Positions 7,882 through 16,020 of a stretch of DNA of 64,000 nucleotides are shown piece by piece. The translations under genes were made by a program, and so were the position numbers. Within the stretch, counting starts at the first letter, position 1, and each line of letters starts with the position of its first letter. The notes under the pieces were generated by a model. It did no database searches. It worked only from the letters and a program-made list of their open reading frames with translations, and had not been told where the DNA came from. The DNA is from Nonomuraea antri (GTDB lineage: Bacteria; Actinomycetota; Actinomycetes; Streptosporangiales; Streptosporangiaceae), in NCBI RefSeq assembly GCF_013283785.1, contig NZ_JABCPZ010000014.1, forward strand, positions 1-64,000, read 5' to 3'.

Positions 7882-9608
7882 TGGACATCAAGAATGCGAT
7901 ATCCGTGCACATGTGACGGAGGAGCGGCCTTGGCGTAAGCCTTGGGCGCCGGCTGCGGGACCCGGCCCTTGCCGGGCGCGGGGGCCTGCGCGGCGGCCCG
8001 GCGCTCGGCTCCCTGCGCCCGGACCGACAGGCCGTGGGAGAAGACGTCCAGCGGATCGGCCTGGGCCTTGACCCGCTGCAGGCGCGGGTAGTTGTCCTTG
8101 TAGTACAGGGTGTGCCAGGCGGTGCCCGAGGTGTTGTGCGCGGGGTCGGCCAGGTCGAGGTCCGGGTAGTTGATGTAGGCGCCGTGCGGCGGCACGCCGC
8201 CCGACTCCGCGTAGACGTCGCGGTAGAGCGCGCGCACCCAGTCGAGCCACCTGTCGTCCTCGGCGGGGTCGTACCAGCCGACGTCGTAGAAGGCGATCAT
8301 GGTGGACGACCGGTGCGGCAGCGCCGTGGCGTCGGGCGCCACCGAGTTGATCCGGCCGCCGTAGGCGAGGAGGTAGACGGCGCCGCCGTGGTACTCGGCG
8401 TCCTGGGTCAGGTACTTGAAGACCGTCGCGGTCTGAGCGGCGCTCCAGGGCTCGGGATGGTAGGCGGACTTCGACTTGAACCGGATGAAGTAACCGCCGC
8501 TGGCCTCCTGGTAGGCGGTGGACAGGCGCATCCACGGGCCCGTGCCGAAGAACTCGATCGCCGGTTCCGCCACGCCCTGGCTGAGCTCGTAGATGAGCTG
8601 CCCCATCAGGTCCTGCGCCCTGGGCACCCCGGCGTCCATGGACGCGGTCAGGTCGATCCTGCCGCTGCTGCGGTGGAACATGGTGAGCGCGGTGTCCATG
8701 CTGGCGTACGCCGGGTCCTTGCCGGGGCCCTGGTGCCAGCGGCCGTAGTTGTCGGCCAGGCGGGTGAAGGCCGCCTCGTCCAGGTCGGCCCAGTTCCAGT
8801 GCAGCTGGCACACCAGCAGCTCGGCCGGCGGCTTGGGGAGCTGGGCGGCGGGCTCGGCGTGGCGCTCGGCCTGCGGCGAGCGCATCAGGTAGCGGGTGAC
8901 GATGCCGAAGTTCCCGCCGCCGCCGCCCGTGTGCGCCCACCAGAGGTCGTGCAGCCAGCCCTTGGAGTCGCGGGTGGCGACCACGGTCCTGGCCCGGCCT
9001 GAACGGTCGACCAGCACGACCTCGACGCCGTAGAGATGGTCGACGACCAGGCCGTGCTGACGGGACAGCGGGCCGTACCCGCCGCCCGCGATGTGCCCGC
9101 CGACGCCCACCGAGGGGCAGCCGCCGGCCGGGATCGTCACCCCCCACCCCAGATACAGGGAACGGTAGACCTTGCCCAGGTTCGCCCCGGCCTCGATGGC
9201 GAAGGCCCGGTGTCGGTGGTCGTAGTAGACCTCGTTCATCTCGGACAGGTCGATGACGACCTGCGCGGACGGGTCGTCCACGAAGTTCTCGAAGCAGTGG
9301 CCGCCGCTGCGCACCACGATCCGCTTGCCGGCGCGGAGCGCATCGTTGACGATCTTGACGATGTGCCTGGCCGAGTAGACGACGTGGTAGGTCTCCGGCC
9401 CGCCCAGGTAGCGGGCGTTGTATCCCCTGACCAGTAACTCCTGGTAGCGCGGGTCGTCGGGCCCGATGCTCGCCGCGTCGGGCGTGGGCGGGCAGTCGGC
9501 CGTGGCCTCGGCGGGGCTCTGCAGGGCCGTGGTCGCCACGGCGGCGCCGCCCATCACGGTCACTGCGCCGAGGAAGTTCCTTCGCGTTGCGCTGACCAAC
9601 GTCAACAC
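7878..9608 (-). CDS. Tat-exported, bicovalent-flavin BBE/hexose-oxidase-like oxidoreductase
   Basis: FAD-linked oxidase of the berberine-bridge/glucooligosaccharide-oxidase group, 576 residues. It opens with a twin-arginine signal (ATRRNFLGAVTVMGG), so it acts outside the membrane. The FAD domain shows both covalent-flavin anchors: H104 in VRSGGHCFENF and C164 in PAGGCPSVGVGGH. The substrate half ends with a BBE-type tail (YYKDNYPRLQRVKAQADPLDVF). Closest in style are sugar-alcohol oxidases of antibiotic pathways such as Dbv29 (A40926 hexose oxidase) and AknOx. It lies 18 bp downstream of the PPTase in a biosynthetic operon; oxidation of a sugar on the exported glycoside is the most attractive role. 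A proline/alanine-rich C-terminal tail (APAPGKGRVPQPAPKAY) is unusual. Confidence 0.8.
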   Translation of the reverse strand: MLTLVSATRRNFLGAVTVMGGAAVATTALQSPAEATADCPPTPDAASIGPDDPRYQELLVRGYNARYLGGPETYHVVYSARHIVKIVNDALRAGKRIVVRSGGHCFENFVDDPSAQVVIDLSEMNEVYYDHRHRAFAIEAGANLGKVYRSLYLGWGVTIPAGGCPSVGVGGHIAGGGYGPLSRQHGLVVDHLYGVEVVLVDRSGRARTVVATRDSKGWLHDLWWAHTGGGGGNFGIVTRYLMRSPQAERHAEPAAQLPKPPAELLVCQLHWNWADLDEAAFTRLADNYGRWHQGPGKDPAYASMDTALTMFHRSSGRIDLTASMDAGVPRAQDLMGQLIYELSQGVAEPAIEFFGTGPWMRLSTAYQEASGGYFIRFKSKSAYHPEPWSAAQTATVFKYLTQDAEYHGGAVYLLAYGGRINSVAPDATALPHRSSTMIAFYDVGWYDPAEDDRWLDWVRALYRDVYAESGGVPPHGAYINYPDLDLADPAHNTSGTAWHTLYYKDNYPRLQRVKAQADPLDVFSHGLSVRAQGAERRAAAQAPAPGKGRVPQPAPKAYAKAAPPSHVHGYRILDVQ

Positions 9609-9626
9609 CGTACCTTTCCGGATTTT

Positions 9627-10265
9627 TCAGGTTGTGAGACTGGTTGCCGCCGTGACCAGCAGGCCCCTGCCGACGCCCCAGCGTCCGAGCAGCCCGCCCC
9701 GCGGCAGCCTGGCGGTGAAGACGCCGCCGTCGCGGTCGAGTGAGACGACCGCCTCGGTGAAGCCGAGCCATCGCCCGGTCCACGGTGACCAGGCCTTGTA
9801 GACGGCCTCTTTGACGCAGAAGAGCAGGCGGCCCCAGGCCACGCCCGGCTCGGCCCGGTCCAGCCGCTCGACCCAGGCCCGTTCCTCGGGCAGGGCGATC
9901 CCGTTCAGCACCCTGGGGGGAAGCGGCAGGTTGGGTTCCGCGTCCACGCCCAGGACTGGCACGTCCCGCTGCCAGGCCACCACGGCGGCCCGGTACCCGG
10001 CGCAGTGCGTGATGCTGCCGACCACCCCGTCCGGCCACCGCGGCGCGCCCGTGGACGTGCGCAGGACCGGCCCCGGCGGCAGGCCGAGCGCCGCCAGCGC
10101 CCGCCTGGCGCAGGCCCGGCCGTCGGCGAAGTCACGCCGGCGCCTGGGGCCCATCCCGGCCGTCAACGGCTCCTCCTCGGCCAGCGTGCCGCCCTCGCCC
10201 TCGCCCTCGCCCTCGGCGAACGCCTCGGCGCACGCGAAGGGTCCCGGCAGCAGGTCGGCGAGCAC
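9627..10265 (-). CDS. Sfp-type 4'-phosphopantetheinyl transferase
   Basis: Activates carrier proteins by transferring phosphopantetheine from CoA, 212 residues. The diagnostic motifs are GVDAE (Mg2+ site), WGRLLFCVKEAVYKAW and GSITHCAGY. The likely substrates are the three carrier proteins in the window (13107, 28464 and 32001 starts). A GTG at 10265 lies 2 bp after the ammonia-lyase stop and is the natural start; a longer in-frame reading would overlap the lyase. An acidic Glu-Gly repeat (AEGEGEGEGG), encoded by tandem CCCTCG hexamers near 10192-10217, is unusual for the family and may vary in length. Confidence 0.9.
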   Translation of the reverse strand: MLADLLPGPFACAEAFAEGEGEGEGGTLAEEEPLTAGMGPRRRRDFADGRACARRALAALGLPPGPVLRTSTGAPRWPDGVVGSITHCAGYRAAVVAWQRDVPVLGVDAEPNLPLPPRVLNGIALPEERAWVERLDRAEPGVAWGRLLFCVKEAVYKAWSPWTGRWLGFTEAVVSLDRDGGVFTARLPRGGLLGRWGVGRGLLVTAATSLTT

Positions 10266-10266
10266 G

Positions 10267-11772
10267 TCAGGCCCAGCCGTCGTCGAAGGTGAGCAGCTCG
10301 GCGGCCGAGGCGGACACCAGGTCGGCCGCCGCGCGCACCTCACCGGCCAGCGGCCGGTCGTGCTCCAGCGGCGGCGAGAGCTCCGCCAGCCGCTGCCACA
10401 GCCCGGTGGCGGCGGCGCCCGTACGGCAGGTGAGCTGGGCGACGCCGACGGCCAGCGAACCGAGGGCCAGCCAGGCCAGCTCCACCGCCTCGGCGACCGA
10501 CACCGCGCCGTTGAGCGCCATCGGCACGTGGTCCTGGTTGCCCCCGTTGGTGGGCAGCGCGGTGAGCGAGGCCGGGTAGACCAGCTGCCTGATCTTGGAG
10601 ACGAACGAGGTGGCGCTGAGCTGCACCCCGGCCAGGCCGCTGCCGGCGCCGGGCCGCGGGGTCAGCATGGGCGGCAGTCCGCCGTTGGTCGCCGGCTCGC
10701 ACAGCAGGGCGAGCTGCCGCTCGGCGAGGTAGGCCACCTGCTGCAGGCAGAGCCCGATCTGGTCGGAGGCCAGCCCCACCGGCATGGCGTGGAAGTTGCC
10801 GCCGTGCAGCAGCTCACCCTCGTAGCAGATCGGATTGTCGGTGCACCCGCCCGCCTCCCTGAGCAGGATCTCCTCGGTGGCGTGCAGCTGGTCCAGCACG
10901 GCGCCGAGCACCTGCGGCGCGCAGCGCAGGCTGTAGGGCTCCTGCAGCGGGCGGCCCAGGTCGCGGGCGTGTCCGCCGGGCAGGTCGGCGCGGATCCACC
11001 GGGCGACCGTCATCTGGCCGAGCTGTCCCCTGGCCTCGCCGATCCCGGCGTGGTACGCCTCAGGGCTGCACCCGAGCAGCACCGCGATCCTGGCGGTCAG
11101 CGTGCTCACCGCCCGCACCATGCGCAGCACGTGCTGGTGGTTCACGATGGTGAGGCCGAGGCTCGCGCTCGTGCCGTTGACGAAGGCCAGGGCCTCGCGG
11201 GCGGCCCACTCGATCGGCTCGGCCGCCAGCGCCTTGAGCGCCTGCTCGGCCGGCTGGACCTCCCACCGGCCCGTGTCGCCGCGCACCCAGGTTTCGCCCT
11301 TCCCGGCCAGGGCGAGCGCCGCGTGCGCCAGGGGCTGCAGGTCGCCGCTCGCGCTGACGGTGCCGTAGCGGGGGATCGCCGGGGTGAGACCGGCGTTCCA
11401 CAGGTCCGCCAGTTGCTGCCAGAAGCCGGGCGAGACGGCGGAGTAGCCCTGCCGCATGCTTCTCAGCCGGAGGAAGAAGATCAGCCGGCAGACCTCGGGC
11501 GGCAGGGGCGCGCCCTGGCCGGAGCCGAGGTGGGCGATCAGTCCCGCGCCCTGCTCGACGGCCGACTCCGCGGCCGCGTAGGCGACCAGCGGGCCGAAGC
11601 CGCGCGTGACGCCGTAGACGGGGGCCTGGCCGTCGATCGCGCCGGCCAGCGTGGCGCGGCTCGCCTCCATCCGCTCGCGGTCCCGTTCGTCGCACGGATA
11701 CAGGACGGCGTCCCAGCCCGCGCCGCTGACGAGCTCGGCGAGCCGCTCGTTCCGCGTGGAAACCAGTGTCAT
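10267..11772 (-). CDS. MIO-type aromatic amino-acid ammonia lyase or aminomutase
   Basis: Enzyme of the HAL/PAL/TAL family, 501 residues. A141-S142-G143 in GTVSASGDLQPLAH cyclise to the MIO electrophile, and the catalytic Tyr is in VYGVTRGFG. In the selectivity loop it carries His-Leu (LIAHLGSGQG), which in characterised lyases favours tyrosine over phenylalanine, so p-coumarate or beta-tyrosine is the likely product (inference). The gene sits between an AMP ligase and a PPTase in the same operon as an ACP and a ketosynthase, the arrangement of cinnamoyl/coumaroyl starter supply. Whether it is a lyase or an aminomutase cannot be decided by eye. The ATG at 11772 follows the ligase stop by 1 bp. 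Confidence 0.88.
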   Translation of the reverse strand: MTLVSTRNERLAELVSGAGWDAVLYPCDERDRERMEASRATLAGAIDGQAPVYGVTRGFGPLVAYAAAESAVEQGAGLIAHLGSGQGAPLPPEVCRLIFFLRLRSMRQGYSAVSPGFWQQLADLWNAGLTPAIPRYGTVSASGDLQPLAHAALALAGKGETWVRGDTGRWEVQPAEQALKALAAEPIEWAAREALAFVNGTSASLGLTIVNHQHVLRMVRAVSTLTARIAVLLGCSPEAYHAGIGEARGQLGQMTVARWIRADLPGGHARDLGRPLQEPYSLRCAPQVLGAVLDQLHATEEILLREAGGCTDNPICYEGELLHGGNFHAMPVGLASDQIGLCLQQVAYLAERQLALLCEPATNGGLPPMLTPRPGAGSGLAGVQLSATSFVSKIRQLVYPASLTALPTNGGNQDHVPMALNGAVSVAEAVELAWLALGSLAVGVAQLTCRTGAAATGLWQRLAELSPPLEHDRPLAGEVRAAADLVSASAAELLTFDDGWA

Positions 11773-11773
11773 G

Positions 11774-12850
11774 TCATCCCCCCACTCGGCGGAGTTTTCC
11801 TGTCTCGGTCCGGTCGATGTGGCCGACCAGCCGGATGCCGCACGACCCCAGGCCGAGTCGCGAGACGGCCGCGCGCACGCCGGCCTCGGTGAGCCCGCTG
11901 CCCGGGTGCGCAACGACCAGGAGGGTCAGGGCCTCCCCGCTCAGCTCGGCGGACACCGGCTGGATGGCCAGGTCCGCGCAGTCGAGCACGGCCAGCGCCG
12001 CGTGCTCCAGCTCGTCCAGGGGGACGCGCCGGCCGTTGACCTTGGCGAGCCTGCCGCGCCGGCCGGCGAAGACGAAGCGGCGTTCGTCGAGTGGCCGGAC
12101 GAAGTCGTCGGTGCGCCAGCTCTCCCGCGGCGGCTCCCCCGGCCGGGTGGCGATCCTGGGGCTGCGTATCTCCAGGCTCACCTCGTACTCGCCGGGCGTC
12201 ACCGGGCCGGCGAACGTGACGTCGGGCAGCAGCTCCCACGGCCCGTCGCCCTCCCTGCGGGCGATGCCGCCCGCCTCCGTCGATCCGAACACCTCGACCA
12301 GGCGGGCCCGCCCCGCCCCCATCTCGCCGAGCGTCTCGGCCGCCGACGGGGGGAGCATGGCGGTGCTGTGCAGGATCGTGATGCGCTCGGCCGCGGCCAC
12401 CCATTCCCGGTGCCGTCCCAGGATCGAGAAGGTCCAGGGCAGCGCGGTGACCGCCCAGGCGCCGCCCCGCTCGTCCGGCATCGCGCCGAAGTAGCGCGGC
12501 CGGTGCCAGGCGGGCACGCCGAGTATCGCGGGCACGAGCACCCCGGCCAGCGCGCCGTACAGGTGCCGGGGCGGCGCGAACGTCACCAGCGCCCGCGGGG
12601 CGTCCGGCCGCAGCAGCCCGGCCAGCAGGTGGGCCTCACGCCACAGCTGCTCCCTGGTGCGGCGCCAGGTCGTGGGCTGCCCCGTCGTGCCCGAGGTCCG
12701 CAGGTCGACGGTGTCGGGCAGGTGGCTCAGCACCAGGTCCTCGACGTCGCCGACCGCGTCCCAGCGCACGACCCAGGGGTGTTCCGCGACGTCGGCGGCC
12801 TCGAAGCCGGCGCTCAGCAGCTCGGCCGCGGGCATCTCGGCGTAGGTCAA
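11774..12850 (-). CDS. Short AMP-dependent acyl/aryl ligase
   Basis: Adenylating enzyme that probably activates the aryl acid made by the neighbouring lyase and loads the adjacent ACP; about 358 residues, shorter than typical 500-residue ligases. Visible motifs: P-loop RTSGTTGQPTTW (the lysine of the usual motif is replaced), VEVFGSTEAGG, ESWRTDDFV and GRRGRLAKVNGRRV, ending in a C-terminal lysine at RTETGKLRRVG. The N-terminal roughly 100 residues of standard ligases are missing, as in aryl-polyene and flexirubin-type AMP ligases. I chose the TTG at 12850, which overlaps the ACP stop (TTGA) and has GGGGGAG 5 nt upstream; an ATG at 12835 lacks a ribosome site. Confidence 0.82.
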   Translation of the reverse strand: MTYAEMPAAELLSAGFEAADVAEHPWVVRWDAVGDVEDLVLSHLPDTVDLRTSGTTGQPTTWRRTREQLWREAHLLAGLLRPDAPRALVTFAPPRHLYGALAGVLVPAILGVPAWHRPRYFGAMPDERGGAWAVTALPWTFSILGRHREWVAAAERITILHSTAMLPPSAAETLGEMGAGRARLVEVFGSTEAGGIARREGDGPWELLPDVTFAGPVTPGEYEVSLEIRSPRIATRPGEPPRESWRTDDFVRPLDERRFVFAGRRGRLAKVNGRRVPLDELEHAALAVLDCADLAIQPVSAELSGEALTLLVVAHPGSGLTEAGVRAAVSRLGLGSCGIRLVGHIDRTETGKLRRVGG

Positions 12851-13107
12851 CGCTCCCCCGTCGCTCGCGCGGCGAAGTCGACCAGGTGCCCGACGGTGCT
12901 CATCCGGGCCAGATCGTCCTCGGGGATGTCGACGCCGATCTCCTCCTGCACGGCGAAGGCGATCTCCACGATGCACAGCGAGTCGAGTTCCAGGTCCCCG
13001 GCGAAGGTCTTGTCCGGGGTGACCTCTGCGGCGGGCACCCCGGACAGCTGCTCCACGATCGCGGCCACCCGCGGGAGCAGTTCCTGCTGATCGGTTGACG
13101 GTTTCAT
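12847..13107 (-). CDS. Acyl carrier protein
   Basis: Carrier protein of 86 residues with the phosphopantetheine serine S43 in GDLELDSLCIVEI, then a typical helix-3 segment (VDIPEDDLARMSTVGHLVDFA). It sits between the ketosynthase and the AMP ligase, so it probably carries the aryl-acyl chain. The ATG at 13107 is preceded by GGGAGA; a TTG 12 nt upstream is possible but less likely. Confidence 0.93.
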   Translation of the reverse strand: MKPSTDQQELLPRVAAIVEQLSGVPAAEVTPDKTFAGDLELDSLCIVEIAFAVQEEIGVDIPEDDLARMSTVGHLVDFAARATGER

Positions 13108-13130
13108 GGTGTCTCCCAAGCGAAGAGGGG

Positions 13131-14354
13131 TCAGTCCGGCCAGCGGCGGACGACCAGGACGGCGTTGTGGCCGCCGAAGCCGAAGGAGTTGCTGATCGCG
13201 ACGTCCACCCGGTGTTCCTGGGCGGTGTGCCGGACGAGGTTGAGCCCGGTGTCCTCCGGGTCGTCGCAGTTGACGGTCGGGGGGACGATCCCGGTGAGCA
13301 CGGTCTGCAGGGCGACCGCGGCCTCGACCGCGCCGGCCGCCCCGAGCATGTGCCCGGTCATGCTCTTGGTCGAGCTCACCGGCACGGTTTCGGCGCCGGC
13401 CCCGAACACGTGCCTGATCACCGCGATCTCGGCGCTGTCGTTGCGCGGGGTGCCGGTGCCGTGGGCGTTGACGTAGCCGACGGAGTCGGGGGTGACGCCG
13501 GCCTCGGCCAGCGCCGCCCGCATGGCCCGGGCGACGCCGGACCCGCCGGGGTCGGGCGCGGTGAGATGGTAGGCGTCGGTGGTGGCGCCGTACCCGGCGA
13601 GCTCCCCGTAGATCCTGGCGCCGCGCCGCTGGGCGTGCCCGGCCTCCTCCAGGACCAGCACGCCGGCGCCCTCGGCCATCACGAAGCCGTCCCTGGCCCG
13701 GTCGAACGGGCGGCTGGCCCGCTCCGGCTCGTCGTTCCTGCGCGAGAGCGCCTTGGCCCGGGCCGCCGCGGCCAGCTCCAGCCGGCTGATCGAGTCGCAG
13801 CCGCCGGCGAGCACGACGTCGGCGTCCCCGCGCTGGATCAGGCGCATGCCCTCGCCGACGCAGCTGGCCCCGGTGGCGCAGGCCGTCGCGATGGCGGCGG
13901 ACGGTCCCTGCGCTCCGGTCAGCAGGGCGATCTCGGCCGCTGCGGTCACCACCCCGGTGGCGGTGAACGTGTACGGGCCGAGCCCGAGAAAGCCGCGCCG
14001 CCCGAGAGCGTCGGCCGCCTCCGTGGTGGGTCCCGACGTGCCGCAGACCGTTCCGACGACCACTCCTGACCGCTGCGGGTCAATGCTGAGTTTCGCGTCG
14101 TTCAATGCGGCCGTGGCCGCCGTCAGGGCCAGCTGAATATGCGGCTGCGCGCGTTTCGCGACCGCGGCCGGGAGATATTCCAGCGGATTGAAACCGGTCA
14201 CCTGCCCGCCGATGGTCACGGGCAGCCCGGACACGTCGATATCGGCGAGTCGCTGAATTCCGCTGACCCCGCCGACCAGGCCGGCCCAGGTTTTCTGCCA
14301 GTCAAGGCCGAGCGGGGAGACCACTCCGATTCCCGTTACGACAATACGTCGCAT
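13131..14354 (-). CDS. FabF-like beta-ketoacyl-ACP synthase
   Basis: Condensing enzyme of the KAS I/II family, 407 residues, with an intact Cys-His-His triad: C159 in TACATGAS, H298 in NAHGTGT and H335 in KSMTGHMLGAAG. Elongation of the aryl-ACP with malonyl units is the simplest role. No chain-length factor, ketoreductase or dehydratase lies in the window, so either housekeeping FAS enzymes help or only one condensation occurs. It is the first gene of the leftward operon reaching to 6357. The 139-bp leader holds an 18-bp palindrome centred about 91 bp upstream of the start. Confidence 0.9.
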   Translation of the reverse strand: MRRIVVTGIGVVSPLGLDWQKTWAGLVGGVSGIQRLADIDVSGLPVTIGGQVTGFNPLEYLPAAVAKRAQPHIQLALTAATAALNDAKLSIDPQRSGVVVGTVCGTSGPTTEAADALGRRGFLGLGPYTFTATGVVTAAAEIALLTGAQGPSAAIATACATGASCVGEGMRLIQRGDADVVLAGGCDSISRLELAAAARAKALSRRNDEPERASRPFDRARDGFVMAEGAGVLVLEEAGHAQRRGARIYGELAGYGATTDAYHLTAPDPGGSGVARAMRAALAEAGVTPDSVGYVNAHGTGTPRNDSAEIAVIRHVFGAGAETVPVSSTKSMTGHMLGAAGAVEAAVALQTVLTGIVPPTVNCDDPEDTGLNLVRHTAQEHRVDVAISNSFGFGGHNAVLVVRRWPD

Positions 14355-14436
14355 GGATTACCTCATTGCGCGTCGGGAAAGTACGCAGGGAAGTGTGGTC
14401 ATTTCACCGAGGGAAATCAAAGATTCAGGAACGCGC

Positions 14437-14454
14437 TGTCCCGCCAGCGAGACA
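14437..14454. promoter_or_regulatory. Palindromic operator, copy 1 (candidate LmbU-family site)
   Basis: TGTCCCGCCAGCGAGACA, an 18-bp near-perfect inverted repeat 83 bp upstream of the ketosynthase ATG. It is the reverse complement of TGTCTCGCTGGCGGGACA found at 24050. The core resembles the CGCCGGCG target I recall for LmbU, and two LmbU-type proteins are encoded in the window. Confidence 0.75.
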
Positions 14455-14493
14455 CCGTTGACACCTGGGGTCAGAGCGGTAACACTGCCAGGG

Positions 14494-15453
14494 TCAGAGA
14501 TCGTCCGCCCGGGGAGAGGAACCCGCCTCACGTCGAAGGGCTTGCCTGATCTCGGCCGCACCGGCGGCCGCGTCGTCCACGGTGACGACGAATTCACTCC
14601 CGTCCCTGAGCCCTACCAGCAGGGCCTCACCGGGACGCACCGCGATCAAGTGTCTGCGCAGTCCCCATCTGTTCAGTCCCGGCGGGTTCACCTGCACGGC
14701 CTCGGCCGTCTCGACGGCGGCCAGGTTGATCCGCCGCAGCCAGACGAACGGCAACGCGCTGCGCACCTTGAGCGTGCGCCCGTCGAAGACCGCGGTGATG
14801 TCGCCGCGGACCAGCACGGCGCCCAGGGACAGGAGGGCGGGGATGATGATCCAGGTCATGCCCGCGAGGAACATGATCATCATCACGCAGGCGGCGATCC
14901 AGGTCCGCCAGATGTAGGTGGTGTTCCTGGCGCGGCCGATCCAGACCGTGCGCCCGCTCGCGGGCCGGCCCGGGTCGAGGTCGTCCGGCGGTTCCGCGGG
15001 GTCGTCCGTCGCGCGGCGCCACGGGCTGACGAACACGCCGCCCAGCACGGCGGCGACCGCCGCGCCGCCGAGCACCAGCACGGGAGTGAAGGCGGGCGAG
15101 GAGGCTTCGTGCCAGACCTCGGCATCGAGGTTGGCGATCACCAGCCCCGTGACGGCCGACAGGTCCATCAGCACGACCACGCCGAGCGCCAGGCCGGCCG
15201 CGCTCCTGCGGCCCACCGACCCGTCGGGGCGCAGCCACGCGAGCAGGCCCAGCAGGGTCCACGCCATCGTGCCCATCAGCAGGGCGTCGGCGACGGCCGC
15301 CCACAACGGCTCGGAGTTGTCGGGCTCGCCGTCGGTGAAGTGCGTGGCGACCCGTTCCGGCAGGCGATGCCGCAGCGCCAACGGGAGCACGATGGTCACG
15401 GCGTGTAAGGACATGGGCGCGAGCACGACGACACCCGTGAACCGCGATCTCAT
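14494..15453 (-). CDS. DUF1648-containing multi-pass membrane protein (SdpI-like position)
   Basis: Integral membrane protein of 319 residues with about 6-7 helices. The N-terminal helix pair with LPERVATHFTDGEPDN matches the DUF1648 signature (LP..I..HF...G.PD) found in SdpI, the immunity protein of the Bacillus SDP toxin, and in many YtrA-linked actinobacterial proteins. A PH-like soluble part follows (FDGRTLKVRSALPFVWLRR). It is encoded 51 bp downstream of a GntR repressor and divergent from an sdpC-sdpA-sdpB-like operon, so immunity to that toxin is the natural hypothesis. It is longer than Bacillus SdpI (about 207) and lacks an obvious second SdpI repeat. Confidence 0.72.
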   Translation of the reverse strand: MRSRFTGVVVLAPMSLHAVTIVLPLALRHRLPERVATHFTDGEPDNSEPLWAAVADALLMGTMAWTLLGLLAWLRPDGSVGRRSAAGLALGVVVLMDLSAVTGLVIANLDAEVWHEASSPAFTPVLVLGGAAVAAVLGGVFVSPWRRATDDPAEPPDDLDPGRPASGRTVWIGRARNTTYIWRTWIAACVMMIMFLAGMTWIIIPALLSLGAVLVRGDITAVFDGRTLKVRSALPFVWLRRINLAAVETAEAVQVNPPGLNRWGLRRHLIAVRPGEALLVGLRDGSEFVVTVDDAAAGAAEIRQALRREAGSSPRADDL

Positions 15454-15504
15454 GGCTGCTGTCTCAACTTCCCCCTGCAGTCCAATCCCCTGCCGGAAAG
15501 CTTG

Positions 15505-15876
15505 TCATATTTCGGTCCGCTCCCGAAAGCCGTCCGAAACGAGACGGAGGAGCTCGTTCTCCTCCAGGCCGACGCGGCGCGCCTCGCTGACCACGTTGGC
15601 CACGGCACGATGCAATCGAGCGTCACCGAGCATCTTCGCCCGCGCCACCACCACGGTGCCCCGGCCCCTGCGTACCTCCAGCAGCCCCTCGTCTCGGAGG
15701 ATGGCGTAGGCGCGCAGCACGGTGTGCAGATTCACCTGGAGGCTGTCGGCCAGGTCCCTGGCAGTGGGCAGCCGATCACCGGGTCCCAGGGCACCAGTCG
15801 TGAGAGCACGCTTGAGGCCTCTGGCGATCTGGTCGAACAAGGGATCCGCCGAGCTCGGGTCGATGCTCAGCTTCAT
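15505..15876 (-). CDS. GntR (YtrA-subfamily) transcriptional repressor
   Basis: A 123-residue regulator. The N-terminal winged helix (GDRLPTARDLADSLQVNLHT, then VLRAYAILRDEGLLEVRRGRG) is typical of GntR. The short C-terminal part of about 45 residues, without an effector domain, is typical of the YtrA subfamily. It is transcribed with the DUF1648 membrane protein and divergently from the SDP-like operon, the same layout as sdpRI and sdpABC in Bacillus except that SdpR there is ArsR-type. It probably represses both sides of the 15877-16020 spacer until relieved through the membrane protein. Confidence 0.88.
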   Translation of the reverse strand: MKLSIDPSSADPLFDQIARGLKRALTTGALGPGDRLPTARDLADSLQVNLHTVLRAYAILRDEGLLEVRRGRGTVVVARAKMLGDARLHRAVANVVSEARRVGLEENELLRLVSDGFRERTEI

Positions 15877-16020
15877 GTTTGCGGAGCTCCTCGCCTATGG
15901 CCTTCGTCGGCAGGCAACGCGGCAGTAGTACACCTTTCAAAGATACGCGCATTTACAACCTTGTTCGAGTAGCTATATAACAACCACATCTAATCGCCAC
16001 GCACTGACCTGGAGCTAGGC
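15877..16020. promoter_or_regulatory. AT-richer divergent promoter between gntR and sdpC-like gene
   Basis: A 144-bp spacer that is clearly AT-richer than its surroundings (ACCTTTCAAAGATACGCGC, then GTAGCTATATAACAACC). A TATATAAC-like -10 lies about 45 bp before the sdpC-like start, and GGTTGT occurs twice as a direct repeat on the minus strand near 15955-15985. It is the natural operator region for the GntR protein. Confidence 0.55.

Noticed and set aside
10192..10217. Tandem CCCTCG repeat
   Set aside because: Not a CRISPR or regulatory array; it encodes the Glu-Gly run of the PPTase and is noted there.
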